Below are positions 44,001-51,691 of a stretch of 64,000 bases of DNA, one piece after another; the first letter of the stretch is position 1, and each line of letters starts with the position of its first letter. Source of the stretch: Nonomuraea glycinis. Its GTDB lineage: Bacteria > Actinomycetota > Actinomycetes > Streptosporangiales > Streptosporangiaceae. The DNA lies in contig NZ_BMNK01000003.1 of assembly GCF_014646515.1 (NCBI RefSeq), positions 515,456-579,455 of the forward strand, given 5' to 3'. Position numbers and translations under genes: made by a program. The notes under the pieces were generated by a model, which saw only the letters and a program-made list of their open reading frames with translations, did no database searches and had not been told where the DNA came from.

Positions 44001-45416
44001 ACCGGCCGGTCGCAGGCCCTGCGCACCCTGGCGGCCGCCTTGTCCCAGGCGCACAGCGTCGAGGACTTCCACCTGTACGCCATCGACTGCGGCAACGGCG
44101 CGCTGAACGCCCTGACCTCGCTCCCGCACTGCGGCGCCGTCGTCGACCGCAACCAGGTGGAGCGGCTCGGCCGGCTGCTCGACCGGCTGGGCGCGGAGCT
44201 GGCCGCGCGGCAGGCGCTTCTCGGCGGGCGCGGCGTGGCCGACCTGGCCGAGCTGCGCGGATTGCTCCCACCCGGCGAGAGGCCGCCGCACCTCATGCTG
44301 ATGGTCGACCGGTTCGAGGTGTTCGAGAGGGAGTTCGCCACCTTCGACAACGGCAGCTACCTGGAGCGGATGCTCCGCCTGATGCGGGACGGCGCCGGTG
44401 TCGGCATCCATCTCGTGCTCGCCGGCGACCGCGTGCTCGGCTCCGGCCGCTTCGCCGGGACCACCGAGGACAAGATCGTCCTGCGGATGAACGACCGTAC
44501 CGACTACTCCGCGGTCGGCCTCAACGCGCGGGACGTTCCCGAGGAGCTGCCTCCGGGCCGCGGCATCCGGGCGCGGGACATGAGCGAGGTGCAGATCGCC
44601 GTGCTCGGCCGCGATGTCTCCGGAGGCGGGCAGGCAATCGTCCTGACCGGGCTCGGCAAGGCGCTGACCACGCGGGAGAGCGGCGTGCCGGCCGACCGGC
44701 GGCCGATGCGCCTGGACGTACTGCCCGATCGGATCTCCTACGCCGACGCCCGCGCGCTGCGTGGCCCGGGCGAGGCCGTGCCCATGCGGCCGATCGTCGG
44801 GGTCTCCGGCGACACGCTCGCGCTCGTCGGCCCGGACCTGACCGAGGTGCCGACCTTCGTGGTGGCGGGCCCGCCCCGGTCGGGCCGCAGCACGGCGCTG
44901 GCCGCCATCGCCCGGTCCCTGCTGGAGGCGGGGACGGGACTGCTCGTGCTCGCGCCGCGCCGCTCACCCCTGCGGGACCTGGCCGGGCTCCCCGGCGTCT
45001 CCGGCGTCATCACGGACCCGGACGTCGGTCAGGGCGACTTCCGGGAGGCGCTGCGGAAGATCCCCGAGGACACCGGCGTCGTGCTCATCGACGATGCCGA
45101 GCTGCTGATGCAGTCCGAGATCAGCCCGGACCTGGTGGCGCTCACCAGGGGCGCGGCGGGTAACGGCTGGGGGCTGGTCGCCGGGGGCAACGCCGAGGCG
45201 ATGTCTCTCGGGCTGGCCGGCTGGATCGGGCAGGTCAAGCGCAACCGGACGGGGCTGCTGCTCTCCCCGCAGAGCATCACCGAGGGTGAGCTGCTGGGCG
45301 TACGGCTTTCGCGCGGCGTCATCGGCCAGGCGCCTCAGCTGGGCCGGGGCTATCTGCATCTGGGTGACGGCACGCTGCGGACGGTCCAGGTTCCGGAGAC
45401 GCGGATCGAGGGATGA
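41061..45416 (+). CDS. eccC: EccC/EssC-type FtsK/SpoIIIE ATPase of the type VII secretion system
   Basis: A 1451-residue motor protein. The N-terminal ubiquitin-like and FHA-like region (about residues 1-180) is followed by two transmembrane helices (about 228-275) and three FtsK-type ATPase domains. The first has GTTGSGKSELL (about 641), LVDYKGGSAF and LLLVIDEFASM and looks catalytic. The second has SQRTGRSQALR (about 977) and the third PPRSGRSTALA (about 1269); in both the Walker A lysine is Arg, consistent with regulatory substrate-binding domains. It recognises Esx-type substrates at the membrane. EccB, EccD, EccE and mycosin genes are not in the window. Confidence 0.95.
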   Translation: MRINVSVRDAHTEPTAVVVDAEPSTSVGHFAAELARVLVPAGRAEAVPPLYLGQEPLDGETTLYAAGVRDGVDLGLGVPLPAEEVSEGSVELRIVSGPGAGTIYQLPPGHYDIGSGPACRVRLGDGTPEEAARIVVRVDATVLLTPVDGAQLDGEVLSGAADWPEGSQLDVGGNLLELSTTMPARAPLTRAADGLGLEFNRPPRFVPASSALKFRLPTEPAKPEKRAIPLLPILLVPVAGAIVAILVTGRWSFIFLALISPLGALLTQFGGRKQNQVSYQERLKEHQVALERVRADVTTAVLMEQHNRRLSFPDPASLLRMASQPSERLWERRWRDTDFLDVRVGTADVASSITVEDPALDEHRRKTTPDLIEVPVPVSIRSSGVVGVAGEGAATLASWMVAQAAVLHNPADLRICVLTSADGERAWSWTRWLPHAQAQSEDAYLFIGTTAESVARRVGELGQLVASRLALGGKAPRGGVAGMPDILVVIENARRVRSLPGVVALLREGPSVGVYTICLEREERLLPEECGAVVAPGVGGLDVRVSGAALMTGVRPDSPRADWYEQVSRSLAPLRGVGDSEDAALPKAVRLLDILGVEPPTPEVITAGWAVSGRSTRAVLGTGYDGDFAVDLVRDGPHALIAGTTGSGKSELLQTLVATLAVANRPDEMTFVLVDYKGGSAFAECADLPHTVGLVTDLDTHLVERALISLGAELRRREHLLAVAGAKDLVDYQDKRNRGAALGPLPRLLLVIDEFASMVRELPNFVAGLVNIAQRGRSLGIHLVLATQRPSGAVTGDIRANTNLRIALRTTDTNESRDIIDAPDAGEISSSAPGRAYARLGPSALLPFQAGRVGGRRPAERAETSVVTPVSVMEVGWKEVGGPIIRRIEHGGGPSQGAVTDLAVLAGAVARAAESAGIGRQPSPWLPALPELVQVSELRAADGSGPVGYGLVDLPAEQSREELTFDLDRSGHLHIIGSQRTGRSQALRTLAAALSQAHSVEDFHLYAIDCGNGALNALTSLPHCGAVVDRNQVERLGRLLDRLGAELAARQALLGGRGVADLAELRGLLPPGERPPHLMLMVDRFEVFEREFATFDNGSYLERMLRLMRDGAGVGIHLVLAGDRVLGSGRFAGTTEDKIVLRMNDRTDYSAVGLNARDVPEELPPGRGIRARDMSEVQIAVLGRDVSGGGQAIVLTGLGKALTTRESGVPADRRPMRLDVLPDRISYADARALRGPGEAVPMRPIVGVSGDTLALVGPDLTEVPTFVVAGPPRSGRSTALAAIARSLLEAGTGLLVLAPRRSPLRDLAGLPGVSGVITDPDVGQGDFREALRKIPEDTGVVLIDDAELLMQSEISPDLVALTRGAAGNGWGLVAGGNAEAMSLGLAGWIGQVKRNRTGLLLSPQSITEGELLGVRLSRGVIGQAPQLGRGYLHLGDGTLRTVQVPETRIEG

Positions 45417-45420
45417 GGCC

Positions 45421-45445
45421 GGTGGGGGCCCGCCGGGCCCCCACC
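45421..45445. terminator. Bidirectional terminator after eccC
   Basis: GGTGGGGGCCC (45421-45431) and GGGCCCCCACC (45435-45445) are exact 11-bp inverted repeats with a 3-nt loop between the convergent eccC and 45451 genes. Confidence 0.75.
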
Positions 45446-45450
45446 ACGGG

Positions 45451-46065
45451 TCACGTCCCTGCCGCGGGTGCCGTCACGAGGCGGAACGTCGACGTGATCG
45501 CGTCGAACAGGTCGTACGCCTGCTCCGCGAGCGGCAGGTTCGGGGTCGCGCAGGTCACGATCAGGTAGTTCCCCTGCTCCCCGGGCAGCGGGACGATCGT
45601 GTGCATGGTGAGCATGCGGATGCGGATGTCGTCCATCAGCTGGGCTTCCTCGGTCCCCGTGATGCGCGCGACGGTGCCGATGTCCGGCAACTCCACCGCG
45701 GTGACCGTACGGTCGGCCGGCTGCGCCGACTCCCCGTCACCCGTCCGGGACAGCTGCTCGGAGAGCACCGGCAACGTCAGCTCCTGGCCCGCCGGGGCGG
45801 AGACGGCGAAGACCATGCAGTGCCCCATGAACAGTCCGTCGTCGTACATGGTCGCCGTGCCCGCCGCGTACAGGGCGCCCTGCCGGCGGGCGGCACGGGT
45901 GATCTCCCTGGCCTTGCGGAAATAGTCGTTGACCTCCGCGCGCAGGCGGGTCTCGTGCACCTCGGCCAGCGCCGCCTGGCGCATCGCGGCCAACGCCTCA
46001 CCGGAGAGGTCGAAGTCCGTCCAACTGCTGGGCACGTTCAGGACGAAGCCGGTCGCGCCCGTCAT
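45451..46065 (-). CDS. Type VII locus accessory protein of unknown function
   Basis: A 204-residue soluble alpha/beta protein with no signal peptide or membrane helix. It begins GFVLNVPSSWTDFDLSGEAL and ends with FRLVTAPAAGT. Its start overlaps the stop of the small ESX-like gene by one base (TGATG), so the two are co-translated, and the pair converges on eccC. This context suggests a chaperone or adaptor for the type VII locus, but I see no EspG signature. Function unknown. Confidence 0.75.
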   Translation of the reverse strand: MTGATGFVLNVPSSWTDFDLSGEALAAMRQAALAEVHETRLRAEVNDYFRKAREITRAARRQGALYAAGTATMYDDGLFMGHCMVFAVSAPAGQELTLPVLSEQLSRTGDGESAQPADRTVTAVELPDIGTVARITGTEEAQLMDDIRIRMLTMHTIVPLPGEQGNYLIVTCATPNLPLAEQAYDLFDAITSTFRLVTAPAAGT

Positions 46066-46343
46066 CAGCCGTTGTCCAGACTGGCCGCGGCCTTGTCGTC
46101 GGTGTCCTGCATCACGGTGCGGATCTGGTCGACGGCTTTCCTGATCTCCTCACACTGGCGCTTCAACTGGATGCGCCCGTCCGACCATCTGCCCTCGAAG
46201 TTGTTGGCCGCGTCGATCAGCGGATAGCCCAGAACGGCGTTCAGATCCACACCGCCCGCCGCGGTGTCGATGTTGTCCAGCACCACGGTGAGTGATCGTG
46301 ACACTTCATCCAGTGCATCACCCGGTACGAATATGTCGCTCAT
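46065..46343 (-). CDS. Small ESX-like helical protein
   Basis: A 92-residue protein. Helices VSRSLTVVLDNIDTAAGG and IQLKRQCEEIRKAVDQIRTV flank FEGRWSDG, where a W-S-D-G sequence stands near the turn in place of WXG. GGAG five bases upstream fixes ATG 46343 (MSDIFVPGDAL). Size and placement fit a type VII Esx-like partner or cytosolic chaperone; it is translationally coupled to the 204-residue accessory gene. Confidence 0.8.
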   Translation of the reverse strand: MSDIFVPGDALDEVSRSLTVVLDNIDTAAGGVDLNAVLGYPLIDAANNFEGRWSDGRIQLKRQCEEIRKAVDQIRTVMQDTDDKAAASLDNG

Positions 46344-46492
46344 GTTCACTCCAGGGAGACGTCCGTAGAAGAGGAACCGGTCCTCCGCTGGAACACGGAG
46401 GCGCACGCGCAGGGGTTCACGCGAAAACCGGATCGGCCGGGGGGTGGCGAACTCCGATGAACCGCGCGTCGGTGCGCGATCGTGTGTAGAGC

Positions 46493-47182
46493 GTGACCTT
46501 CAATCGGAACAAGTCCCTGGTCCGCGCCCGCGCGAACCGGGTCGTCCTTTCTGTCGCCTGCGCCGTCGGCGTGCTCGGGGCGTCGGCCTGCGGCAAATCC
46601 ATCGTCATCACCGACGCGGAGCCCGCCGCCCCCGCGCCCGCCTCGTCGGCACCCCCCTCGTCGGCGCCCGCGTCCTCGGCCCCGGCCACCTCCGCCCCGC
46701 CCGCTTCGCCCGCCGGCAACACCGGCCTGCAACTCGTCGGCGGATCGGCCGCGGAGAACGGCCTCTCCGGCAACGGCGGAACACCGGTGGGCGTGCAACC
46801 GCAGCCGAAACCGGCGAAGTGGGTGCAGTTGTCAGCCGTGTCCGCCCCGGCGGTGGGCACGTACCTGGTCGACGTGAACCAGTCCGCGCTCTACCGCTTC
46901 GACAGCGACAGCGTCGACGTGACCCGCTGCATCGGCGAGTGCGCGGTCAACTGGCCGCCCGTCACCATCAAGGAGCAGGGCAAGGTCTACGTCACCCATG
47001 GGATCGAGCCGTCCGCCATCGGCGCGATCCAGCGTCCGGACGGGATCGTGCAACTGACCGCGGGAGGCTGGCCGATCTACCGCTTCTCCGGGGACGCGAA
47101 GCCCGGCGACCTCAACGGTCAGGGCAAGGACGGTGTCTGGTTCGCGGTCGGCCCGACCGGGGACAAGGCAAAGCCGTCCTGA
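46493..47182 (+). CDS. Secreted lipoprotein with two lipoprotein_15-type repeats
   Basis: A 229-residue lipoprotein. The lipobox is GASAC (VLGASACGKS). A Pro/Ala/Ser-rich linker follows, then a domain with two copies of the motif GTYLVDVNQSALYRFDSD / GIVQLTAGGWPIYRFSGD and the conserved CIGECAVNWPPV cysteine pair. This domain (PF03640) is frequent in actinomycete surface lipoproteins of unknown function, some near electron-transfer genes. The GTG start lacks a good Shine-Dalgarno site. It is divergent from the type VII accessory genes. Confidence 0.85.
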   Translation: MTFNRNKSLVRARANRVVLSVACAVGVLGASACGKSIVITDAEPAAPAPASSAPPSSAPASSAPATSAPPASPAGNTGLQLVGGSAAENGLSGNGGTPVGVQPQPKPAKWVQLSAVSAPAVGTYLVDVNQSALYRFDSDSVDVTRCIGECAVNWPPVTIKEQGKVYVTHGIEPSAIGAIQRPDGIVQLTAGGWPIYRFSGDAKPGDLNGQGKDGVWFAVGPTGDKAKPS

Positions 47183-47234
47183 TCGCGGAGCTCGTCCGGA
47201 TCGCCGAGCCCGTCCGGATCGCCGAGCCCGTCCG
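47181..47234 (+). repeat. Three 18-bp tandem repeats after the lipoprotein stop
   Basis: Units at 47181-47198, 47199-47216 and 47217-47234; the last two are identical and the first differs at two positions. The array begins within the lipoprotein stop codon. In the +1 frame it would encode SGSPSP units. Confidence 0.85.
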
Positions 47235-47368
47235 GCCCGGCCGCCGCTGTCGGAAACTCCTCTTGCGGACCTGCCGCGCCCGCGGTCATGCTCGACTTCC
47301 CAGCACGAGTCGATCCCGGGAGGCGCGGTGCGTGCCCACGATCCCAGCGCCTCCCCCGGGAACAGGCC

Positions 47369-48700
47369 ATGACGGTGACGGCGACGCCTCCGGTCCGGCG
47401 GCGCAAGGAGTCGGTCCCCGGGCGGCTGCGGGCGCTGGCCGGGCTGTCCGTCCTGGCGCTGGCGCTGCTGCTGGCCGCGATCCTGGCCGGCGCGGCGAGC
47501 ACGGGCTCCAGCCTGCGCACCATCGGGCATGAAGCCGGGCCGCAGGTGCTCGCCACCGCGGGCCTGTACCGGCAGATGTCGGAGATGGACGCGCTGATGG
47601 CCGAGACCCTGCTGCTGGGCAGAGAGTACGGCCCGCAGCAGCAGGCCGACCTGACCACCTACGACCAGCGACGGCTGGAGATCTCCGAGGGTCTGCTCAG
47701 AACCTACCGGCTGGCCCTGGACAACCCGGTCGAGCAACGTACGGTCGAGTCGCTGATCGAGGGCCTGGGCCGCTACGAACGGCTGGCCGCCCACGCCCGG
47801 CTGCTGGACGTGCAGTCCGGCCACACCGCGGGACAGCCGCCCGACCACGTGGTCAGGGCTTACCAGCAGGCCACCGACCTCATGCACCGCGAGCTTCTCC
47901 CCCAGGCCTACAACCTGACCCTGGAGACCGGGACGATCGTCAGGCGCGCGCATGACGCCGAGCGCTCGGCCACCTCGCTGGCCCGCGTCGCCGTCGTCGG
48001 CACCGGCCTGCTCGCACTGGGCTGCCTGCTGGCCCTGCAGATCTACCTGACCCGCAGATTCCGCCGGATCTTCGCCCCGGCCCTGGTGGTCGCCACCGTG
48101 CTCGCCACCGCCGCACTGGTGACCGGCACGGCCCTGCTCGACCGGCAGGGCCAGGCGCTGACCGAGGCCAAGCGCCGCGGGTTCGACTCGGTGCTCACCC
48201 TGACCAGGGCCCGCGCGATCAGCAAGAGCATGTACGGGGACCAGAGCCGCTACCTGCTCGACCGCTTCCGCAAGGACACCTACGAGCACACCTTCCTGGA
48301 CAAGTCCCGGACGGTCGCGGCCGTCGAGTCCACGAGCCTGCCCGACTACCAGAGCAAGCTGCGCGCCGACTTCCAGGGCCTGCTCGGCGGCGTGACGGGC
48401 CGGGACCGGGACCGCCTCTTCACCGTCTACCAGGGCTTCCAGCAGGCCGACGCGCGGATGAGGACCCTGCCGGCCGAGGCGGCGATCAAGTTCTGGGACG
48501 GCGAGCTCACCCAGGCGTACGAGAGCTACGACAAGGTGCTGGAGGAGCTGATCCGGCGGCACGAGTCCGACTTCGAGCGTGCCATCGACGGCGGCGACGG
48601 AGCCCTGGAGACGCTGTGGCGGTCGATCCCCGCCGGGCTGGCCGCCGGCGCCCTGCTCATCCTGGTCGGCGTCCTGCCACGACTCAGGGAGTACCGGTGA
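47369..48700 (+). CDS. glnX: GlnX-like membrane sensor/relay protein
   Basis: A 443-residue membrane protein with four transmembrane helices: about residues 25-47, a long extracytoplasmic helical domain, two adjacent helices near 213-260 (TSLARVAVVGTGLLALGCLL; FAPALVVATVLATAALVTG), a second extracytoplasmic domain, and a final helix near 415-435. This topology and its overlap with a GlnH-like lipoprotein gene (4 bp, GTGA) match GlnX of mycobacteria and corynebacteria. There it passes an amino-acid signal from GlnH to kinase PknG. No pknG is in the window. Confidence 0.82.
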   Translation: MTVTATPPVRRRKESVPGRLRALAGLSVLALALLLAAILAGAASTGSSLRTIGHEAGPQVLATAGLYRQMSEMDALMAETLLLGREYGPQQQADLTTYDQRRLEISEGLLRTYRLALDNPVEQRTVESLIEGLGRYERLAAHARLLDVQSGHTAGQPPDHVVRAYQQATDLMHRELLPQAYNLTLETGTIVRRAHDAERSATSLARVAVVGTGLLALGCLLALQIYLTRRFRRIFAPALVVATVLATAALVTGTALLDRQGQALTEAKRRGFDSVLTLTRARAISKSMYGDQSRYLLDRFRKDTYEHTFLDKSRTVAAVESTSLPDYQSKLRADFQGLLGGVTGRDRDRLFTVYQGFQQADARMRTLPAEAAIKFWDGELTQAYESYDKVLEELIRRHESDFERAIDGGDGALETLWRSIPAGLAAGALLILVGVLPRLREYR

Positions 48701-49500
48701 GGAAACTGCTGATCTGCCTGATCCTACTGCTCACCGCCTGCGGCACCGCGCGGCCACCGTCCCTCATGGACGACGACGAGGTGGCCGTCGTCGCCATCCG
48801 CTCCGACGTCCCGCTGATCAGCTTCAAGGGGCCGGACGGCTCGTACGACGGCTTCAACATCGACGTGGCCGAGGATCTGCTCTCCCGGCTGGGCAAGCGG
48901 ATCCGCTGGCTGGAGATCACGGCCGGCGACCAGCTCACCGTGCTCACCGACGGGCGGGCCGACCTGGTCTTCGCCCACATGTCGGTCACCCCGGAGCGGA
49001 AGAAGGTGATCGACTTCGCCGGGCCGTACCACATCGACTTCCAGGACATCGCCGTACGACCGGCCGACAAGGACGCCGTCCACGACGTCCGCGACCTGGC
49101 GGGCCGCAAGATCTGCCTGGTGCGCGGCACGAACATCGCCCAGCGGATCGTCGAGGAGCGCCGGGTCAAGGCGATCCCCGTCGAGGCGCCCGACTACAAC
49201 GTCTGCCTGGACATGATCAAGAACGGCACGATCGACGCCATCTCCACCAACAGCCAGATCCTGGCCGGGCTGCTCACCAAGCCGGGCGTCGACCTGCACC
49301 TGGTCGGCGCGACGTTCAACGAGCAACGCACGTCGATCGGCGTGCGCAAGGGCGACGTCGACGGCTGCGAGGAGCTCAACCGGGCCATCACCGAGATGTA
49401 CCAGGACGGCACCGCGCACATGTTGCTGGACAAGTGGTTCGGCAGGTCGGGCATCGACCTGTCGGTGGTCGCGGTCCCGCAGTTCGAGGGCTGCTCCTAG
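48697..49500 (+). CDS. glnH: GlnH-like amino-acid-binding lipoprotein
   Basis: A 267-residue SBP_bac_3 protein. The lipobox is LLTAC directly after MRKLLICLILL. The binding domain starts VAVVAIRSDVPLISFKGPDG and YDGFNIDVAEDLLSRLG, with HMSVTPERKKVIDFAGPYH and a C-terminal LLDKWFGRSGID. GlnH binds aspartate/glutamate outside the membrane and signals through GlnX. GTG 48697 overlaps the GlnX stop, as expected for coupled partners. No amino-acid permease genes are adjacent, which favours a sensor role over transport. Confidence 0.88.
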   Translation: MRKLLICLILLLTACGTARPPSLMDDDEVAVVAIRSDVPLISFKGPDGSYDGFNIDVAEDLLSRLGKRIRWLEITAGDQLTVLTDGRADLVFAHMSVTPERKKVIDFAGPYHIDFQDIAVRPADKDAVHDVRDLAGRKICLVRGTNIAQRIVEERRVKAIPVEAPDYNVCLDMIKNGTIDAISTNSQILAGLLTKPGVDLHLVGATFNEQRTSIGVRKGDVDGCEELNRAITEMYQDGTAHMLLDKWFGRSGIDLSVVAVPQFEGCS

Positions 49501-50510
49501 CCGGGCGGACCGGCGATCTCCGCGCCGAACCTGCCGACGAGCGCCTGCTTGGCGCGCCCGGCGACCTCCACGTCGTAGGGGACCAGCTTGACCGTCGCCG
49601 GGTCGGCCGCCTTGGAGTGCGCCGGCACCCCGGTGTTGGTGGGCAGGGCGTAGAACTGGACCAGCGGCCCCAGCCGCTGGGACGCCCCGCTCAGCGCCCA
49701 GTCGACGTACCTGCGCGCGCTGCCGGGGTTGTGCGCCCCGGCCAGCACGGCCAGCCCGCCGAGCTCGTACCCGGTGCCCTCCCGCGGGAAGGTCACCTCC
49801 AGGTTCGGGTAGCCCTGCTCCTGGGCGGCGACGCAGTCATGGGAGAAGACGACGCCGACCGCCGCCTCCCCCTTGGCCGCCTGCACGGCGGCCGCGCTGC
49901 CGGAGGAGTTGTACCTCAGCACGTTCGGGTGCAGGTCGCGCAGGTAGCCGAGCGCCGCCTCCTGATCGCCGCCATTGAGCTCCACGTGCGTCCACAGCGT
50001 CGTGTACGCCGTTCCGGAGGTGGCCGGATGGGCGAGGGCGACGCCGCCGCCGCGCAGCCGCCTGTCCAGCAGCTCCCGCCAGGAGCGGATCGGCTTCATC
50101 CCTCTCTTGGCCAGCTCCTTGGTGTTGTTGCAGAAGGCCAGCACCCCGGCGTAGATCCCGCTCCAGGCATGCTCCCGATCGGCCCATTCCGTCCGGATCT
50201 CCCCGGACTTCGCCGAGGCGTACGGCTCCAGCAGCCCTTGACTCTTGGCCGCCACATAGGAGTCGGCCGGCCCGCCATGCCAGACGTCGAACTCCTGCCG
50301 CGCCCTGGCCGCCTTGATCCGCTCCAGCGCCTCACCACTGGAGAGCCGGACGAAGTCGGCCTCCACCCCCGTGGCGTCGGAGAACCGCTTGACCATCATC
50401 GCGCACCATCGCTCGCTCGCGCCGCAGGCGACCGTGATCTTGTCCCGCCGCGCTGTCGAGCAGCCCGCCACCAGCAGGATCGCTGCCAGTGCGATGGCCA
50501 ACGGCCTCAT
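49497..50510 (-). CDS. Solute-binding lipoprotein (AfuA/FbpA-like)
   Basis: A 337-residue exported lipoprotein with lipobox LLVAGC (MRPLAIALAAILLVAGC). The SBP_bac_6/11-type fold shows VACGASERWCAMMVKRFSD, FDVWHGGPADSYVAAKSQG, HPATSGTAYTTLW and VGVVFSHDCVAA, as in iron(III)-, phosphonate- or polyamine-type receptors. No permease or ATPase is adjacent, so it is an orphan receptor. It converges on glnH with a 4-bp overlap of the two 3' ends. Ligand unknown. Confidence 0.87.
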   Translation of the reverse strand: MRPLAIALAAILLVAGCSTARRDKITVACGASERWCAMMVKRFSDATGVEADFVRLSSGEALERIKAARARQEFDVWHGGPADSYVAAKSQGLLEPYASAKSGEIRTEWADREHAWSGIYAGVLAFCNNTKELAKRGMKPIRSWRELLDRRLRGGGVALAHPATSGTAYTTLWTHVELNGGDQEAALGYLRDLHPNVLRYNSSGSAAAVQAAKGEAAVGVVFSHDCVAAQEQGYPNLEVTFPREGTGYELGGLAVLAGAHNPGSARRYVDWALSGASQRLGPLVQFYALPTNTGVPAHSKAADPATVKLVPYDVEVAGRAKQALVGRFGAEIAGPPG

Positions 50511-50541
50511 CGCCCCTCCAAGGGGTACGCCGACGTCCCGC

Positions 50542-50570
50542 CCGAGTGTCGCCCCCCATTCGACACTCGG
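50542..50570. terminator. 10-bp-arm inverted repeat between two minus-strand genes
   Basis: CCGAGTGTCG (50542-50551) and CGACACTCGG (50561-50570) are exact inverted repeats with a 9-nt loop. It lies 64 bp past the oxidoreductase stop and 32 bp before the binding-protein start, so it may be a terminator of the former or an operator of the latter. Confidence 0.6.
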
Positions 50571-50633
50571 CTCCGGGCCTCACGCAACCGATCTCCGCAA
50601 CGGTTCCCTAGGTCCGTACGGGAAGGGACAGGA

Positions 50634-51602
50634 TCACATGGTCACGACGATTTTGCCGATGGTGTGCTCACGGACGAAGTCCACGCATGCCTGGACGCCT
50701 TGGTCGAGGGTGTGACGGCCGCCGATCGTGGCCGGGAGCCGGCCGTCGGCGGCGAGTTCACCGACTTCCCGCATGCCGCCATACGTGGCGTCCAGGTCGA
50801 GCACATACCGCAGGTCCACGTCGTCGCGGCCGATCGACTCCTGCGAAGGAGCCGGGTAGGTGATGGTGAGCAGGCGGCCCCCGGAGCGGATGGCCTTGGC
50901 GAGGCCGGCCAGACGGTCGCCGGGCAGCACGAGGTTGAACGCGGCGTCGACGCCGCCGGGATAACCCGCTTCGTCGTACCCGATGACCTCGTCGGCCCCG
51001 AGATCGCGCAGGACGTCGGCGTCCGCGGTGGCGCCGGTCGCGATCACCCGCGCCCCGGCCGCGGCGACCAGGGGAACCACCGCCGTGCCCACACCGCCGC
51101 TCGCGCCGACGACGAGGACGGTCTCGTCCGGCTTCAGCCGGGCTATCCCGGCCAGCGACAGCGCGGTCAGGCCGGCGGTCGCCAGCGCCGCCGCGTCCTC
51201 TGCCGAGACGGCCGGGGGCCGGTGCGCGATCAGCGGAGTGTCGGCCTCGAACACCGCGTACTCGGCCAGCGAGCCGGTGCCGAGCGAGGGCCGCGTCGGA
51301 CTGGCTATCGCGCGCAGGGCCCTGGGCACGGCCTCGCCGAAGATCTCGTCCCCCACCTGGAAGGCGGTCACGCCCGGTCCGACCTCGGTGACGGTTCCGG
51401 CGAAGTCGTTGCCGGGCACGTACGGGAACGCCAGGGGCGCCTGCGCGTGGAAAGCGCCGCCGGCCAGGCGGATGTCGGTGGGGTTGAGCGCGGCGGCGGA
51501 GATCCGCACCTGGATCTGCCCCGGCCCTGGTCTCGGCACCGGGATGTCCGCCACCACGAACTGTTCCGGCGGACCGTAGCCGTTCACGACGACTGCCTTC
51601 AT
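50634..51602 (-). CDS. NADP-dependent MDR-family oxidoreductase
   Basis: A 322-residue quinone-reductase/enoyl-reductase-like MDR protein. The N-domain has AALNPTDIRLAGG and PYVPGNDFAGTVTEVGPGVT, and the cofactor domain has VLVVGASGGVGTAVVPLVAAAGA. It ends HTIGKIVVTM. GGAGGAG upstream fixes ATG 51602 (MKAVVVNGYGPPEQF). It is divergent from a TetR gene with two shared-type operators between them, so it is probably induced when that repressor binds a toxic or reactive compound. Confidence 0.9.
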   Translation of the reverse strand: MKAVVVNGYGPPEQFVVADIPVPRPGPGQIQVRISAAALNPTDIRLAGGAFHAQAPLAFPYVPGNDFAGTVTEVGPGVTAFQVGDEIFGEAVPRALRAIASPTRPSLGTGSLAEYAVFEADTPLIAHRPPAVSAEDAAALATAGLTALSLAGIARLKPDETVLVVGASGGVGTAVVPLVAAAGARVIATGATADADVLRDLGADEVIGYDEAGYPGGVDAAFNLVLPGDRLAGLAKAIRSGGRLLTITYPAPSQESIGRDDVDLRYVLDLDATYGGMREVGELAADGRLPATIGGRHTLDQGVQACVDFVREHTIGKIVVTM

Positions 51603-51619
51603 GTACTCCTCCAAAAACG

Positions 51620-51673
51620 GACCGAGCGGTCATCTTACGGTCAGAACCGTAGCCACAAACGGACCGCGCGGTC
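51620..51673. promoter_or_regulatory. Twin TetR-type operators
   Basis: GACCGAGCGGTC (51620-51631) and GACCGCGCGGTC (51662-51673) are 12-bp palindromes, each preceded by AACG and followed by A. They are exactly 42 bp apart, about four helical turns, and fill the gap between the divergent oxidoreductase and TetR genes. Confidence 0.8.
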
Positions 51674-51691
51674 AAGTTGTAGCCTTACGGG

